Below, one piece after another: positions 7,344 to 16,647 of a stretch of DNA of 41,310 nt. Source of the stretch: Rhizomicrobium sp. (GTDB lineage Bacteria; Pseudomonadota; Alphaproteobacteria; Micropepsales; Micropepsaceae); assembly GCA_031291635.1 (NCBI GenBank), contig JARLIR010000088.1, positions 1-41,310 of the forward strand. The letters are read 5' to 3'. A model generated the notes under the pieces. It did no database searches. It saw only the letters and a list, made by a program, of their open reading frames with translations, and was not told the DNA's origin. The number at the start of each line of letters is the position of its first letter. The stretch's first letter is position 1. The translations under genes and the position numbers were made by a program.

Positions 7344-9281
7344 CTATTTTGCGCTCTGTATGGGCGGAAAAGTCCCAGCCCAAACGCTGTAGACGGCATT
7401 GGGATCGATAGCCCCCGTCGTCCAACTGGTGTTGCTGGCGTTCAACACGACCGCGGCTGCGCCCGTCTGATTGGTCGTGTAGGGCGTTTTCCAGATCGAA
7501 CCCGGATTGGTCGGGTTGGTGGCAAAAGCCGCCCAGGCCGCATTCACCGATGCCGCAAAGTTCTTGAGCTGTGGCGTCACCCGGCTGCTGAATTGCGACG
7601 GCACCACGATGCTCAGAGTATCGAACACATAAGGCAGCTCGCTGCCGTGACAGACGAAATTGCCGATATTGGGATCGCAGGCGCCGTTATCGATGTCGAC
7701 CCAGGTTCCGTTGACCTCACTGCCGTAGATGTCCATGACCGGCGCTTGATTGAAGTAATAGGCATAGGTCGCCGACACGCCGCCACTAGCGAGGGCGCTG
7801 TTCGCCATCACGACATTGCCGATCGAAAAGTCGTAATCGAGCACGACGTTGGATGCCACTTGGCCATAGCGGTTGTAGTAGGGCGCGTTAGGCTGATAAT
7901 CCGGCGGCGTGGTCTTCGACACTTTGTAGCGCGAATTCTGCTTGGCCAGGCTGCTGGCGGTGCCAAGCTTCTGGAAGCCACCATCGACCACCGCGCCGTA
8001 GACGAGCGCGGACGGGCTGTTGGCCGGTTTTTTGCCGACCTTAGCCGCCACCAGCGCCGCAAACACGGCCCCCTCGTCCTGATTGATGCCGAAGACGAAT
8101 GGCTTGGGCACCGTGCCGCTGGCATAGCCCTGATAAGGCTGCCCCGTGATGAAGCTGCCATCGATCACAGGCTGAAATGGCAACCCTCGCAGCCCCATAT
8201 ACCCAAGGGCGACGTCCGCCTTGCCGTTATTGCCGAGAAGAAAACTATTCTCGGCGCTAATGATGTCCGCCACCGGCGCGGTGAGCGGATTGAATTTGGG
8301 TTTGATAAGACAGGACTGTCCCGACAGCTTGCACAATGTGGTAAGATATTGGTTGCCGATCGCGCTCGGCCCCTTGTCGCCCACTTTGCTGTAGAGAAGC
8401 CCAACCGGGTTGCTCTCCATGATCGCGGCGTTGAAGAGCGTGGTGCTCGAGGGTATGGCGAAAAGGTGCAGGCCGACCGACATGGCCCCGGCACTCTCGC
8501 CAAAGATCGTAATCTTGCTCGGGTCGCCGCCGAAGGCGCTGATGTTGTCATGGACCCAATTGAGGGCCATCTGTTGATCGAGGATGCCGTAATTGCCGGT
8601 GGCCTTGGCACCGAATTTGTTGCCGACCAAAAAACCCAGCGCACCCAAACGATAGTTGAGTGTCACCAGGATGACTTTTTGGGAGGCAAAGGCGGCGCCG
8701 TTATAGACCGGCAGCGAACCAGCCCCGTCGAGGAAGGCGCCACCGTGGATGAACACCATCACCGGATAGGTATTGGCAGCGGGCGGCTGATTGTTCGGCG
8801 TGGGCGGAATCCAGACATTGAGGAATTGGCAGGTCTCCGCCATGTCCAAAATAGAGCCTTCGGGCGCTTTGGCTTGCGGGCAAATTGGCTTGAAGTTTGT
8901 CAGCGTCGTCTGCGCCGGAAGCTTGAACGCTTGAGGCGGTTGCCAACGCTCGGCGCTCGCATACTGAATGCCGGGATAAGCAACTCCGCTTGGTCCATTG
9001 GCACCATTGGCGATCACACCGCAAAGCTGCGCATTGCCGCCTGCAGTCCATTTCGGATTGGTTAGGCTGATGCAGATTGGTTGTGCGGGCGGTGAAAACG
9101 GATTGAACGCAGTCGGCGCAGCCGCGCGAAACAGATGCGAGCCCACTGGCTCGGCAAATTGCGCGGCTTGCACTGCTGTGGTGGATTTGGCGGATTTAAC
9201 GGCAGGCGTTGATTTTGCAGAGGCGGGAACAAGCAAGAGTAAACAGGCGGCAACTGCCGCCCTGAACCGGTGCGCTCTCAT
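7344..9281 (-). CDS. Secreted type-B carboxylesterase
   Basis: This 645-aa protein has an N-terminal signal peptide (RFRAAVAACLLLLVPASA) and an alpha/beta-hydrolase domain of the carboxylesterase type B/cholinesterase family. The oxyanion-hole motif (VMVFIHGGAF), nucleophile elbow (FGESAGAMSVGLHLF), an acidic member near NQDEGAVFA and the catalytic His in CHGSELPYVF are all present. It probably hydrolyses carboxylic esters in the periplasm or outside the cell; the substrate cannot be read from sequence. The start is an ATG with a G-rich stretch upstream. A motif shared with the region before cyoA (TAGTAYAGCTCTAAA) lies 54 bases upstream. Its neighbours are unrelated. Confidence 0.92.
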   Translation of the reverse strand: MRAHRFRAAVAACLLLLVPASAKSTPAVKSAKSTTAVQAAQFAEPVGSHLFRAAAPTAFNPFSPPAQPICISLTNPKWTAGGNAQLCGVIANGANGPSGVAYPGIQYASAERWQPPQAFKLPAQTTLTNFKPICPQAKAPEGSILDMAETCQFLNVWIPPTPNNQPPAANTYPVMVFIHGGAFLDGAGSLPVYNGAAFASQKVILVTLNYRLGALGFLVGNKFGAKATGNYGILDQQMALNWVHDNISAFGGDPSKITIFGESAGAMSVGLHLFAIPSSTTLFNAAIMESNPVGLLYSKVGDKGPSAIGNQYLTTLCKLSGQSCLIKPKFNPLTAPVADIISAENSFLLGNNGKADVALGYMGLRGLPFQPVIDGSFITGQPYQGYASGTVPKPFVFGINQDEGAVFAALVAAKVGKKPANSPSALVYGAVVDGGFQKLGTASSLAKQNSRYKVSKTTPPDYQPNAPYYNRYGQVASNVVLDYDFSIGNVVMANSALASGGVSATYAYYFNQAPVMDIYGSEVNGTWVDIDNGACDPNIGNFVCHGSELPYVFDTLSIVVPSQFSSRVTPQLKNFAASVNAAWAAFATNPTNPGSIWKTPYTTNQTGAAAVVLNASNTSWTTGAIDPNAVYSVWAGTFPPIQSAK

Positions 9282-9334
9282 GAATAACCCCCAGGATGCG
9301 TTCTACAAAGTCGTCAGAAACGCACGACGCGAGC

Positions 9335-9349
9335 TAGTATAGCTCTAAA
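9335..9349 (-). promoter_or_regulatory. TTTAGAGCTATACTA motif upstream of esterase
   Basis: On the minus strand this reads TTTAGAGCTATACTA and contains TATACT, a good -10-like hexamer, 54 bases before the esterase ATG. The same 15-mer with one change lies at 13635-13649 upstream of cyoA. It may be a promoter element or an operator shared by the two units. Confidence 0.35.
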
Positions 9350-9454
9350 GTAGACAAGTGTATACCTTGGGTTGTTTTTGGACTCACCCACCCAGAGAGA
9401 CAACGCATAGTTGTTCGCAGGCCTCTGGCACTAATCGGCACTGGCTGCGTGATG

Positions 9455-9500
9455 CCAAAAATGGAAACGGCGCGCCTGTTAGGACGCGCCGCTTCCTTTT
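9455..9500 (-). terminator. Terminator of the cyo operon
   Basis: Just past cyoD, the minus strand forms GGAAGCGGCGCG/CGCGCCGTTTCC with a small loop and one mismatch, followed by ATTTTT. The plus strand also has a T-run (CCTTTTT), so it may act in both directions. Confidence 0.7.
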
Positions 9501-9515
9501 TCGATGCGCTCGGGT

Positions 9516-9875
9516 TTAGTCCGACGGCATCATCCCGGGCATCATGTTCATGTTGAGATGATACATGATCCACAGCGAGCCCAGCAGCAGTATGCCGACG
9601 ATCACCAAGGTGAAGACAAAGGCGGCGTTGTTCCAGAGCTGACCGGAGCTGGCGTTCATGTGCAGGAAGAACACCAGATGCACGACGATCTGCACCAGCC
9701 CTAAGCCGACCACCACGGGGATGACAGCGGCGGCGGGCATAACATGGCTCATCACCAGGCCGAAGGGGATCGCCGTCAGGATCACGGCCAGCGCGAAACC
9801 GATGAGATAGGACTTCACCGAGCCATGACCGGCGCTGGCGTCGTCATGCGGGGGATGTTGCACAGGCGCGTTCAT
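9516..9875 (-). CDS. cyoD: Cytochrome bo3 quinol oxidase subunit IV
   Basis: This 119-aa protein has three hydrophobic segments (about 25-48, 55-75, 85-110). The order and sequence (SYLIGFALAVILTAIPF; QIVVHLVFFLHMN) match CyoD, the small subunit that helps assemble the oxidase core in the inner membrane. Its ATG overlaps the cyoC stop (ATGA), indicating translational coupling. It is the last gene of cyoABCD here. No cyoE (haem O synthase) follows, since a terminator comes next. Confidence 0.93.
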   Translation of the reverse strand: MNAPVQHPPHDDASAGHGSVKSYLIGFALAVILTAIPFGLVMSHVMPAAAVIPVVVGLGLVQIVVHLVFFLHMNASSGQLWNNAAFVFTLVIVGILLLGSLWIMYHLNMNMMPGMMPSD

Positions 9876-10501
9876 CAGGCGGCTCCCATCAGATAGACGA
9901 TGCTGAAAACCCCGATCCAGATGATGTCGAGGAAATGCCAGAACAGGCTGAGCAACAAAAGCCGCGTCTGATTGATTTCATTCAGGCCGCGCCGGGCCAG
10001 ATGGGCGAACATCACGCCCATCCAGATCAGGCCCGCGGTGACGTGCAAGCCGTGCGTTCCCACCAAGGTGAAGAAACCGGAGAGGAAAGCGGACCGGCCC
10101 GGCCCTGCCCCTTCGGCGATCAGCTTGGCAAACTCGTTGATTTCCATGCCGATGAAGCCGAGGCCGAGCAGAAAGGTCAGCGCCAACCAGCCATAGACAC
10201 TTTGCAGCTTGTTCTGGCTGACGGCGATCATGGCGAGACCATAGGTCAGGCTTGAGATCAGCAGCAGCGCAGTTTCGATGGCGACGTAGTTCAGCTCGAA
10301 GAGCTCGCGCCCATTCGGTCCGCCCGCCAGATTGCCGCGCAGCACGGCAAAACCCGCGAACACGGACGCGAACAGAATGCAGTCGCTCATCAGATAGATC
10401 CAGAAACCGAGCGGCGCTTTGCCGGCTTCCGAATGGGCTTCACCGTGACTGTCGCCGTGACCGACGAGGGTGCCGTCAAGCGGCGCGGTGTGTATGTTCA
10501 T
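9875..10501 (-). CDS. cyoC: Cytochrome bo3 quinol oxidase subunit III
   Basis: This 208-aa protein has five transmembrane helices and belongs to the haem-copper oxidase subunit III family. Recognisable segments are [35 protein letters not shown] and [20 protein letters not shown]. It stabilises the CyoB core. The start codon lies 26 bases inside the end of cyoB in another frame. A His/Asp/Glu-rich N-terminus precedes the first helix. Confidence 0.95.
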   Translation of the reverse strand: MNIHTAPLDGTLVGHGDSHGEAHSEAGKAPLGFWIYLMSDCILFASVFAGFAVLRGNLAGGPNGRELFELNYVAIETALLLISSLTYGLAMIAVSQNKLQSVYGWLALTFLLGLGFIGMEINEFAKLIAEGAGPGRSAFLSGFFTLVGTHGLHVTAGLIWMGVMFAHLARRGLNEINQTRLLLLSLFWHFLDIIWIGVFSIVYLMGAA

Positions 10502-12503
10502 CGGTCTTCTCCGGCAGTTGCAGGAAATGTTCGCTTTCTAGACGCGCGATTTCGCCCGGCGGCACGTAGTAATCGCGCTCCTCATTGAAGCTGTGCCAGA
10601 TGGCCAGCCCCAACATGACGAGAAGGGTTGCAATCACCAGCCACCAAATATGCCAGGTGAGCGCAAAGCCCAGCCCAATGGACAGCACGCCGAGGATAAC
10701 GCCAGTGCCGGTATTCCGCGGCATGTGGATGCGCTGATATTGCGGCTGCAGCGTCGGCACCGTGCCGGACTGTTTCATCTCCCAGAAGGCATCGATGGTG
10801 TGCACGTGCGGCACGCGGGCGAAATTGTAGAAAGGCGGCGGTGACGAGGTCGCCCATTCCAAGGTGCGCCCGCCCCAGGGATCGCCAGTACGGTCGCGCA
10901 GCTTCTCGCGATTGACGATGCTGACGATGATCTGCGCCACGGTCGATAGAATGCCGATACAAACCAGCCCGGCGCCGATAGCGGCCACGATCAGATAGAT
11001 GTGCCAGACCGGATTGTTCACATGGTCGAGGCGGCGGGTCATGCCCATCAGGCCGAGCGCGTAGAGTGGCATGAAGGCGAGATAGAAGCCCACCAGCCAG
11101 CACCAGAACGAGACCTTGCCAAGGCGGGGTTCGAGCTTGATGCCGGTCGCCTTGGGGAACCAATAGGTGAAGCCCGCCATGACGCCGAAGACCACGCCGC
11201 CGATGATGGTGTTGTGGAAATGAGCGACCAGGAAGAGCGAATTGTGCAGCACGAAATCGGCACCCGGAACGGCCAGCAAGACGCCGGTCATACCGCCGAT
11301 GGCGAAGGTGACAATGAAGCCCAGCGTCCACATCACCGGCACGTCTATCCGCACGCGGCCGCGATACATCGTGAACAGCCAATTGAAGATCTTCACGCCC
11401 GTCGGGATGGAGATGATCATGGTGGTGATGCCGAAGAAGGCATTCACATTGGCGCCCGAGCCCATGGTGAAGAAGTGATGCAGCCAGACGACGAAGCTGA
11501 GCACCGTGATGCAGACCGTGGCGTAGACCATCGAGGTGTAGCCGAACAACGGCTTGCCCGAGAAGGTGGCCGTTATCTCGGAATAAATCCCAAAGCACGG
11601 CAGGATGAGAATGTACACCTCGGGATGGCCCCAAGCCCAGATGAGGTTGACGTACATCATCGGGTTGCCGCCGCCGTCATGCGTGAAGAAATGCATGCCG
11701 AGATAACGATCGAGACCCAGCATCGCCAGCGTCACGGTGAGGATCGGAAAGGCGGCGACAATCAGCATGTTGGCGCAGAGCGTGGTCCAGGTGAAGACCG
11801 GCATCTGCATCAAGCCCATACCGGGGGCACGCATTTTCAGGATGGTGACGATCAGATTGACGCCGGAGAGTAAGGTGCCAACGCCGGATATCTGGATCGC
11901 CCAAATATAGTAATCGACACCGACGCCCGGCGAGAAGGCCAGTTCTGACAGCGGCGGATAAGCCAGCCAACCGACATGGGCGAACTCGCCCACGGCCAGC
12001 GAGATATTGACCAGCATGGCGCCGGCCACCGTCAGCCAGAAGCTGAGCGAATTCAGATAGGGAAAGGCGACGTCACGCGCGCCGATCTGCAGCGGCATGG
12101 CGATGTTCATCAAGCCGATGACAAAGGGCATGGCCATGAAGAAAATCATGATCACGCCATGGGCCGTGAAGATTTGGTCGAAATGATCGGGCGGCAGATA
12201 GCCCGCGGCGCCCGCCGAGGCCATCGCCTGCTGGCCGCGCATCAACAACGCATCCGAGAAGCCGCGCAGCAGCATCACCAGCGCCAAGATGATGTACATC
12301 ATGCCGATCTTCTTGTGATCGACACTGGTCAGCCATTCATCCCACAACCATTTCCAGCGGCCGAGATAGGTCAAAACCACCAAAACGCTCAGGCCCGCCA
12401 CCACCATGCCAGCGACGGCGCCCATGATGATGGGTTCGTTGAGCGGCAGGGCGTCCATGGTCAATCGGCCGACCATCATTGTTTGTATATCGCCTGCGGT
12501 CAT
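10476..12503 (-). CDS. cyoB: Cytochrome bo3 quinol oxidase subunit I
   Basis: This 675-aa catalytic subunit oxidises ubiquinol, reduces oxygen at the haem-CuB centre and pumps protons across the inner membrane. The family length is about 660. Key segments are visible: [15 protein letters not shown] (low-spin haem His), [14 protein letters not shown] (CuB His and cross-linked Tyr), WLHHFFTMG (two CuB His) and [13 protein letters not shown] (high- and low-spin haem His). The C-terminal extension beyond helix 12 is typical of CyoB. It starts 4 bases after the cyoA stop and overlaps cyoC by 26 bases. Confidence 0.97.
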   Translation of the reverse strand: MTAGDIQTMMVGRLTMDALPLNEPIIMGAVAGMVVAGLSVLVVLTYLGRWKWLWDEWLTSVDHKKIGMMYIILALVMLLRGFSDALLMRGQQAMASAGAAGYLPPDHFDQIFTAHGVIMIFFMAMPFVIGLMNIAMPLQIGARDVAFPYLNSLSFWLTVAGAMLVNISLAVGEFAHVGWLAYPPLSELAFSPGVGVDYYIWAIQISGVGTLLSGVNLIVTILKMRAPGMGLMQMPVFTWTTLCANMLIVAAFPILTVTLAMLGLDRYLGMHFFTHDGGGNPMMYVNLIWAWGHPEVYILILPCFGIYSEITATFSGKPLFGYTSMVYATVCITVLSFVVWLHHFFTMGSGANVNAFFGITTMIISIPTGVKIFNWLFTMYRGRVRIDVPVMWTLGFIVTFAIGGMTGVLLAVPGADFVLHNSLFLVAHFHNTIIGGVVFGVMAGFTYWFPKATGIKLEPRLGKVSFWCWLVGFYLAFMPLYALGLMGMTRRLDHVNNPVWHIYLIVAAIGAGLVCIGILSTVAQIIVSIVNREKLRDRTGDPWGGRTLEWATSSPPPFYNFARVPHVHTIDAFWEMKQSGTVPTLQPQYQRIHMPRNTGTGVILGVLSIGLGFALTWHIWWLVIATLLVMLGLAIWHSFNEERDYYVPPGEIARLESEHFLQLPEKTDEHTHRAA

Positions 12504-12507
12504 GGCG

Positions 12508-13470
12508 TCAACCTTTGGTGTTTGGATTGATGGTTTTAGCGGGATCGAGGCAGAGCGGCTTGCCGGGCGATTGATCTTTCATCGCGGCCATGGTGACCGC
12601 ATCGTCCGTACACACACCACCTTCGGCGCAGCGATTGAGGATGCGGTAATACAGGCCATCCCCGACTTTGCCATATTGGGTGACGGCGTGGGTGCCGCGC
12701 GTCATCAGCTTGATATAAGCGGGCTGATCCAGCACCCCGCCTTGCTTGGCTGTCGCCACCCAGGCTTTGAAGGCGGCGCCGTCCATCGCCTTGGCGACGA
12801 AATGCATATCGGCAAAGCCGTGACCGGAATAATTCGCCGACATGCCTTCAAATTCGCCGGCGTGGTCGGCTTTCAGATTCAGCACCGATTGCATCCCCGG
12901 CATGGTGTAAACCTGCGTGCCGAGCTGGGGGATGAAGAAGGCATTCATCACACCCGAAGAGGTCAACTTGAAATGCACGGTGCGGCCCGCCGGGATCACC
13001 AACTCATTGACCGAAGCGACGCCGTATTCGGGATAGATAAAGAGCCACTTCCAATCCAGCGAGACGACCTGGACTTCCAGCGGCTTACCGTTCGAGGCGA
13101 TGGGCTGGCGCGGATCGAGCGTGTGGGTGGTGATCCACGTCACCGTGCCGAGAATGAGAATGATAATACAGGGGATTGTCCACACCACGACTTCGATGGC
13201 AGTAGAATGGCTCCAATTGGGGGCATAGACAGCCTTGGTGTTGGAAGCGCGATAGCGCCAAGCAAAAGCCAGCGTCATCACAATGACCGGCACCACCACC
13301 AGCAGCATGAGGCCGACAGCGAGCAGGATAAGATTCTTCTCGCCCTCGCCGACCGGACCTTTGGGGTCCATCACGGCCCATTCACAACCGCTGAGGAAAA
13401 CCGAGGCGAGCGCCAAAAGCCCAACGCGAGAAACCAGCTTGGCCTTACCGGCCCAATCAAAACACTGCAC
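12508..13470 (-). CDS. cyoA: Cytochrome bo3 quinol oxidase subunit II (lipoprotein)
   Basis: This is a subunit II of quinol-oxidase type. It has a lipoprotein signal with lipobox LSGC, two transmembrane helices ([43 protein letters not shown]), a cupredoxin domain lacking the CuA ligands ([15 protein letters not shown]) and a COX_ARM-like tail. The track start at 13578 is a TTG, and no in-frame ATG lies before the signal peptide. I choose the GTG at 13470 because GGAG sits 8 bases upstream and the signal then has a normal length (about 29 residues before Cys), giving 320 aa. It is the first gene of cyoABCD. Confidence 0.93.
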   Translation of the reverse strand: MQCFDWAGKAKLVSRVGLLALASVFLSGCEWAVMDPKGPVGEGEKNLILLAVGLMLLVVVPVIVMTLAFAWRYRASNTKAVYAPNWSHSTAIEVVVWTIPCIIILILGTVTWITTHTLDPRQPIASNGKPLEVQVVSLDWKWLFIYPEYGVASVNELVIPAGRTVHFKLTSSGVMNAFFIPQLGTQVYTMPGMQSVLNLKADHAGEFEGMSANYSGHGFADMHFVAKAMDGAAFKAWVATAKQGGVLDQPAYIKLMTRGTHAVTQYGKVGDGLYYRILNRCAEGGVCTDDAVTMAAMKDQSPGKPLCLDPAKTINPNTKG

Positions 13471-13916
13471 GCACAAAGCTCCCAACCCATGACTGGCCAA
13501 CGCAACCACCGGCCATGAACGTGACCGCGTGAATATCGAACAGGCAAAACCATCCCAAGCTATAGGCACGCTGCCCAAATTATTTGCGCCAAATTCTCAG
13601 AACGACTCTCTGCGAGACGATAAACATGGTTCCTTAGTACAGCTCTAAACAGCGACACCAAATTCATGCAAACAATCGGCCATTTCGTCGCAGCACAGCG
13701 TCGTGATGCGAGCGAGACGAAACTGCAACAGGAATTGGGGCGAGATCGTGGCGAGAAAATTCGCAGCGCGTGAAGCGTGCTCCTACAAGCAAAGCGGCAG
13801 ACACAAGTCAGAGTGGTGGGAGACTGTTCGCCAAAATCGGGGAAAGTCTGGAGAAGGGGGCGGTGGCTGTCGAGGGCACAGCGCGTGTCCCCTGGCCGAA
13901 TTGTCCAAGACAGACA
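13471..13916. other. Upstream region of cyo operon and end of radical SAM gene
   Basis: This 446-base gap must hold the cyo promoter. Visible elements on the minus strand are the TTTAGAGCTGTACTA motif (13635-13649) and a short inverted repeat ATTTG-CGC-CAAAT (13582-13594). Short ORFs exist on both strands (for example 35 codons at 13666-13773 plus), but none has a convincing ribosome-binding site or recognisable product. Confidence 0.4.
13635..13649 (-). promoter_or_regulatory. TTTAGAGCTGTACTA motif upstream of cyoA
   Basis: It differs at one position from the 15-mer before the esterase (9335-9349). Both have TGTC three to four bases upstream, and both face minus-strand genes. It is a candidate promoter or regulator-binding site of the cyo operon. 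Confidence 0.35.
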
Positions 13917-15737
13917 CTAGACTGCAGGAGCCACCAAGGCGCGGGCCGGCTTCGGCGCGGTTGCTACCTGTTGAACCACGACGCTCAGAAGCAAGTTTTC
14001 GTGGTCGACCACATAACGTCGCTGAAGAAGGAAATCGAGATGCTGTGCGGCCGCTTCGGGTAATCCCTCGCGCGCACGCGGACGCTCCAAATGCGCCACC
14101 GCGTTGACCGCTTCCGGAGACAGCACGACGAGCGGTTCGCGTGCGATGGGCCTTGTGTCGATGACGACTGCGGCGCCGTTTGCCCCCGTCTCCAGGTGCA
14201 GGAGCGGCCGAGACCGCGTGCCCTGCCACAGAGCTTTCCAGTGGTTCACGCTGTCGCAAAATTCTCTCACCAGCACTGCGTCGTCCAGAAACTCCGTCGT
14301 GTAGATACCGTCGAAGTGATAAGCGATCTCGTCGAGCGGTGCGTCTGACGGATAGAGACCGCGGTAGATATCGAACGGCTTGATCGCGGGAATACCCATG
14401 CGCTCGTGATCATTAAAATTCGGACTGAAGCGATCCATCATGATTTCGGAGAGGCCGTCCGGCGGACGCAGATGCATGATGGCGGGGAAAAGCGCGAGCA
14501 TGTCGCGATAGTTCTGCTGCGTCTCGCCCGGAAAGCCGTAGATCAGGTTCCAACCAGCACGCATGCCAAGTTTGGCGCTGCTGCGTAACAACATGATATT
14601 CTGGTGCGCGGAAATGCCCTTACGCATCAGCCTTAGGACCGGCGTCGACAAGGATTCGACGCCCGGCTGGATGCTGTATATGCCAGCCTTTTGCATCAAG
14701 GCTACCTGCTCTTCCTTGAGATTTGCCTTCGTCTCGTAGAAGAGTTTGGGCTGGCGCGGCAGGGCCGCTAAATGCGGCAGCACCGTTGAAAAGTAAGAGA
14801 GCGGGATGATGTTGTCGGCTGTGCGAATTGGCCGACCGCCCCATTGCTCGTCGAGGGCGACAAGCTCCCGCACCACCCGCTCCGGCCTCTTTTCACGGAA
14901 GTTCATGCTTGCCTGGTTGAGGCCGCAAAACGTGCAGTGATGCTTGGCGCCCCACCAACAGCCGCGCGACGACTCATAGGTTATGTAGCCCGGCAGATCC
15001 GGCGGTAGCCGTCCTGCATCTTGCTGTTCGCGCATTGCGGCGATGAAGTCGGAGAAATCGGCATCTGGCGAATCGTCCATGTTCTGTATCGGCGCGCACC
15101 CGACAATGCGATCACTAGGACGCAGGCCGCGGTGCAGGTAGGCTTCGCAGAAATCGGGAAACGCGGTGTCCGCCTCGCCGTCGAAAAAATAATCGACGCA
15201 ATCGAAAACCTGTGCGAGCCCCTTTGCCATCACGCCGGTGACGTTGGCACCGCCCATGACAATCAACGCCTCAGGCAGAACCGCGCGTACCCGGCGCGCA
15301 ATGGCGAACGCCGACATATTCTGCTGAAACATGTTGGTGATGCCGACGATACGCGGCTTCCTGGCGGCAATCGCTTGCGCGACCTCATCCAGGTGCGGTC
15401 CGACAGCAGGCGCGACGGTCGCGATCAATTCGCGCACTTTGGCATGCTCAATGCCCTCGGGAATCCGCGCCAGGACCTCTGGCGGATAAGCGTGCGGCTT
15501 GAATATGTACTCGCCCGGCTGCTTGCGCACCAACGTCTTGCAAACCGTTTCGTAGGTGTCATAGCCAATGCGTGCCGCCATCAGTACGCTGGCATAAAGC
15601 GCGCCGACCTGCAGGCCCCGCTGGCGACAGGCGGCAAGCAGAACAGACGTGCCGAGCGGCGTCAAATTCAGTGTATCGAACGCAGGTATGACGAGACAGA
15701 TGTCGGTAGCTGTCTCCAATTCCCTTGGTTTTTCCAT
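13917..15737 (-). CDS. B12-binding radical SAM enzyme, RiPP-maturation C-methyltransferase type
   Basis: This 606-aa protein has an N-terminal cobalamin-binding Rossmann-like region (about 10-215; VGITNMFQQN, LIVMGGANVTG, DYFFDGEAD). A radical SAM domain follows (about 245-480) with a CX7CX2C cluster motif (C260, C268, C271 in GCWWGAKHHCTFCGLN). The GCWWGxxxxCxFCGLN signature and the length match the family called RiPP maturation radical SAM protein 1 / radical SAM C-methyltransferase, which modifies ribosomally made peptides. The C-terminal roughly 120 residues are variable. It stands alone: no precursor, transporter or protease is recognisable next to it, so substrate and even RiPP function are uncertain. 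The ribosome-binding site is GAGG, 11 bases upstream. Confidence 0.85.
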   Translation of the reverse strand: MEKPRELETATDICLVIPAFDTLNLTPLGTSVLLAACRQRGLQVGALYASVLMAARIGYDTYETVCKTLVRKQPGEYIFKPHAYPPEVLARIPEGIEHAKVRELIATVAPAVGPHLDEVAQAIAARKPRIVGITNMFQQNMSAFAIARRVRAVLPEALIVMGGANVTGVMAKGLAQVFDCVDYFFDGEADTAFPDFCEAYLHRGLRPSDRIVGCAPIQNMDDSPDADFSDFIAAMREQQDAGRLPPDLPGYITYESSRGCWWGAKHHCTFCGLNQASMNFREKRPERVVRELVALDEQWGGRPIRTADNIIPLSYFSTVLPHLAALPRQPKLFYETKANLKEEQVALMQKAGIYSIQPGVESLSTPVLRLMRKGISAHQNIMLLRSSAKLGMRAGWNLIYGFPGETQQNYRDMLALFPAIMHLRPPDGLSEIMMDRFSPNFNDHERMGIPAIKPFDIYRGLYPSDAPLDEIAYHFDGIYTTEFLDDAVLVREFCDSVNHWKALWQGTRSRPLLHLETGANGAAVVIDTRPIAREPLVVLSPEAVNAVAHLERPRAREGLPEAAAQHLDFLLQRRYVVDHENLLLSVVVQQVATAPKPARALVAPAV

Positions 15738-16086
15738 AGAACGGCTGCCTCGCCACGAGGGAAGTCGGACTGTGTACTGTTCCGCGCCTTACAGCAACCG
15801 TTGCTCGTATTGGGCCACTGCTATTCCAATAGGTTGGTATAAACTAGGCGATGACTACCAATGACGTCGACGCGTTGGCCCAGCGAAATACTGTTCTGAC
15901 CTCCGCGTCGTGGGCTTTCTGTCCGGAGGGCAGGCAGCAGCGACCGGGATGGTGAGCCTTGCCGAAGACGGCCGGCATAGCCCCCTTCGTCCGAAGGAAT
16001 TTGATGATGCACAAGGGATGCCGGGCACCTTGGGGCGGGCGACGGAAGCTGTGTGCGTTCCAAGGCTGGTGAAAATTGGTGAATAG
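15738..16086. other. Intergenic region upstream of the radical SAM gene
   Basis: This 349-base gap contains the radical SAM promoter and the 3' region of rpsI. ORF-track entries on the minus strand (15821-16063, 15844-16089) have no recognisable product. A plus-strand frame opens at 15865 and ends with TAG at 16084-16086, just before the hairpin. Its first ATG is at 15949, without a good ribosome-binding site. Confidence 0.35.
15949..16086 (+). CDS. Possible 45-aa small ORF (unconfirmed)
   Basis: The frame reads MVSLAEDGRHSPLRPKEF... to ...LVKIGE and stops at the foot of a hairpin with a T-run on the plus strand. In-frame sequence without a stop continues upstream to 15865, so it could be the end of a larger, decayed gene. 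No Shine-Dalgarno and no family were recognised. It could equally be chance. Confidence 0.15.
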   Translation: MVSLAEDGRHSPLRPKEFDDAQGMPGTLGRATEAVCVPRLVKIGE

Positions 16087-16124
16087 CAAAACAGCGGCCT
16101 ACATTTCTGCAGGCCGCTGTTTTT
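16087..16124 (-). terminator. Terminator of rplM-rpsI
   Basis: ACAGCGGCCT and AGGCCGCTGT form a perfect 10-bp stem with a 10-base loop. TTTTGC follows on the minus strand and TTTTTAT on the plus strand. It lies about 25 bases past the rpsI stop. Confidence 0.85.
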
Positions 16125-16148
16125 ATCGGATAAACTGAAGCAGTAAGA

Positions 16149-16646
16149 TCAGCGCTTGCTGAACTGGAAGCTACGACGGGCTTTCGGGCGACCGTATTTC
16201 TTACGTTCCACGGTACGCGGATCGCGGGTCAGGAAGCCACCGGGCTTCAAGGCGACGCGCAAAGCGGGCTCGTAGTTCACGAGAGCGCGGGAAATGCCAT
16301 GGCGCACGGCGCCGGCTTGACCGGAGAGACCGCCGCCACACACCGTGACGACGACATCGAACTGGCCATCGCGATTGGCAGCGATCAGCGGCTGACGCAA
16401 CACCATGCGCAGCACGGGACGGGCGAAGTACACCTTCTCGTCCTTGCCATTGATAGTGATCTTGCCAGTGCCGGGCTTCACCCAAACGCGGGCGACGGCA
16501 TCTTTACGACGACCGGTGGCATAGGCGCGGCCCTTGGAGTCGCGCTTGCCGATGCCGTCCGGCGAAGCCTGGCCGGAGGGAGTTACCACCTTGGCCTTGA
16601 TCAGCGTCGTCTTCAGATCGCCGAAGCTCTTCACATCTTCCGACAT
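16149..16646 (-). CDS. rpsI: 30S ribosomal protein uS9
   Basis: This 165-aa protein has an N-terminal extension of about 37 residues, common in Alphaproteobacteria, before the uS9 core ([17 protein letters not shown]...). The conserved centre ([19 protein letters not shown]) and C-terminal tail ([24 protein letters not shown]) are intact; the tail reaches the P-site tRNA in the small subunit. It starts one base after the rplM stop, the usual rplM-rpsI pair, and is followed by a strong terminator. Confidence 0.98.
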   Translation of the reverse strand: MSEDVKSFGDLKTTLIKAKVVTPSGQASPDGIGKRDSKGRAYATGRRKDAVARVWVKPGTGKITINGKDEKVYFARPVLRMVLRQPLIAANRDGQFDVVVTVCGGGLSGQAGAVRHGISRALVNYEPALRVALKPGGFLTRDPRTVERKKYGRPKARRSFQFSKR

Positions 16647-16647
16647 C

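Noticed and set aside
7593-9065. 490-aa plus-strand ORF antisense to the esterase
   Set aside because: Asp/His/Arg-rich shadow frame; the minus-strand esterase has signal peptide and catalytic motifs.
13666-14063. Plus-strand ORFs (35 codons, then overlapping 13770-14063) as RiPP precursor candidates
   Set aside because: No Shine-Dalgarno, Arg-rich random composition, and the second runs antisense into the radical SAM gene.
15821-16089. Minus-strand ORFs upstream of the radical SAM gene as precursor peptides
   Set aside because: Composition looks random (Arg/Pro/Ser-rich), with no leader-like helix, no core motif and no ribosome-binding site.
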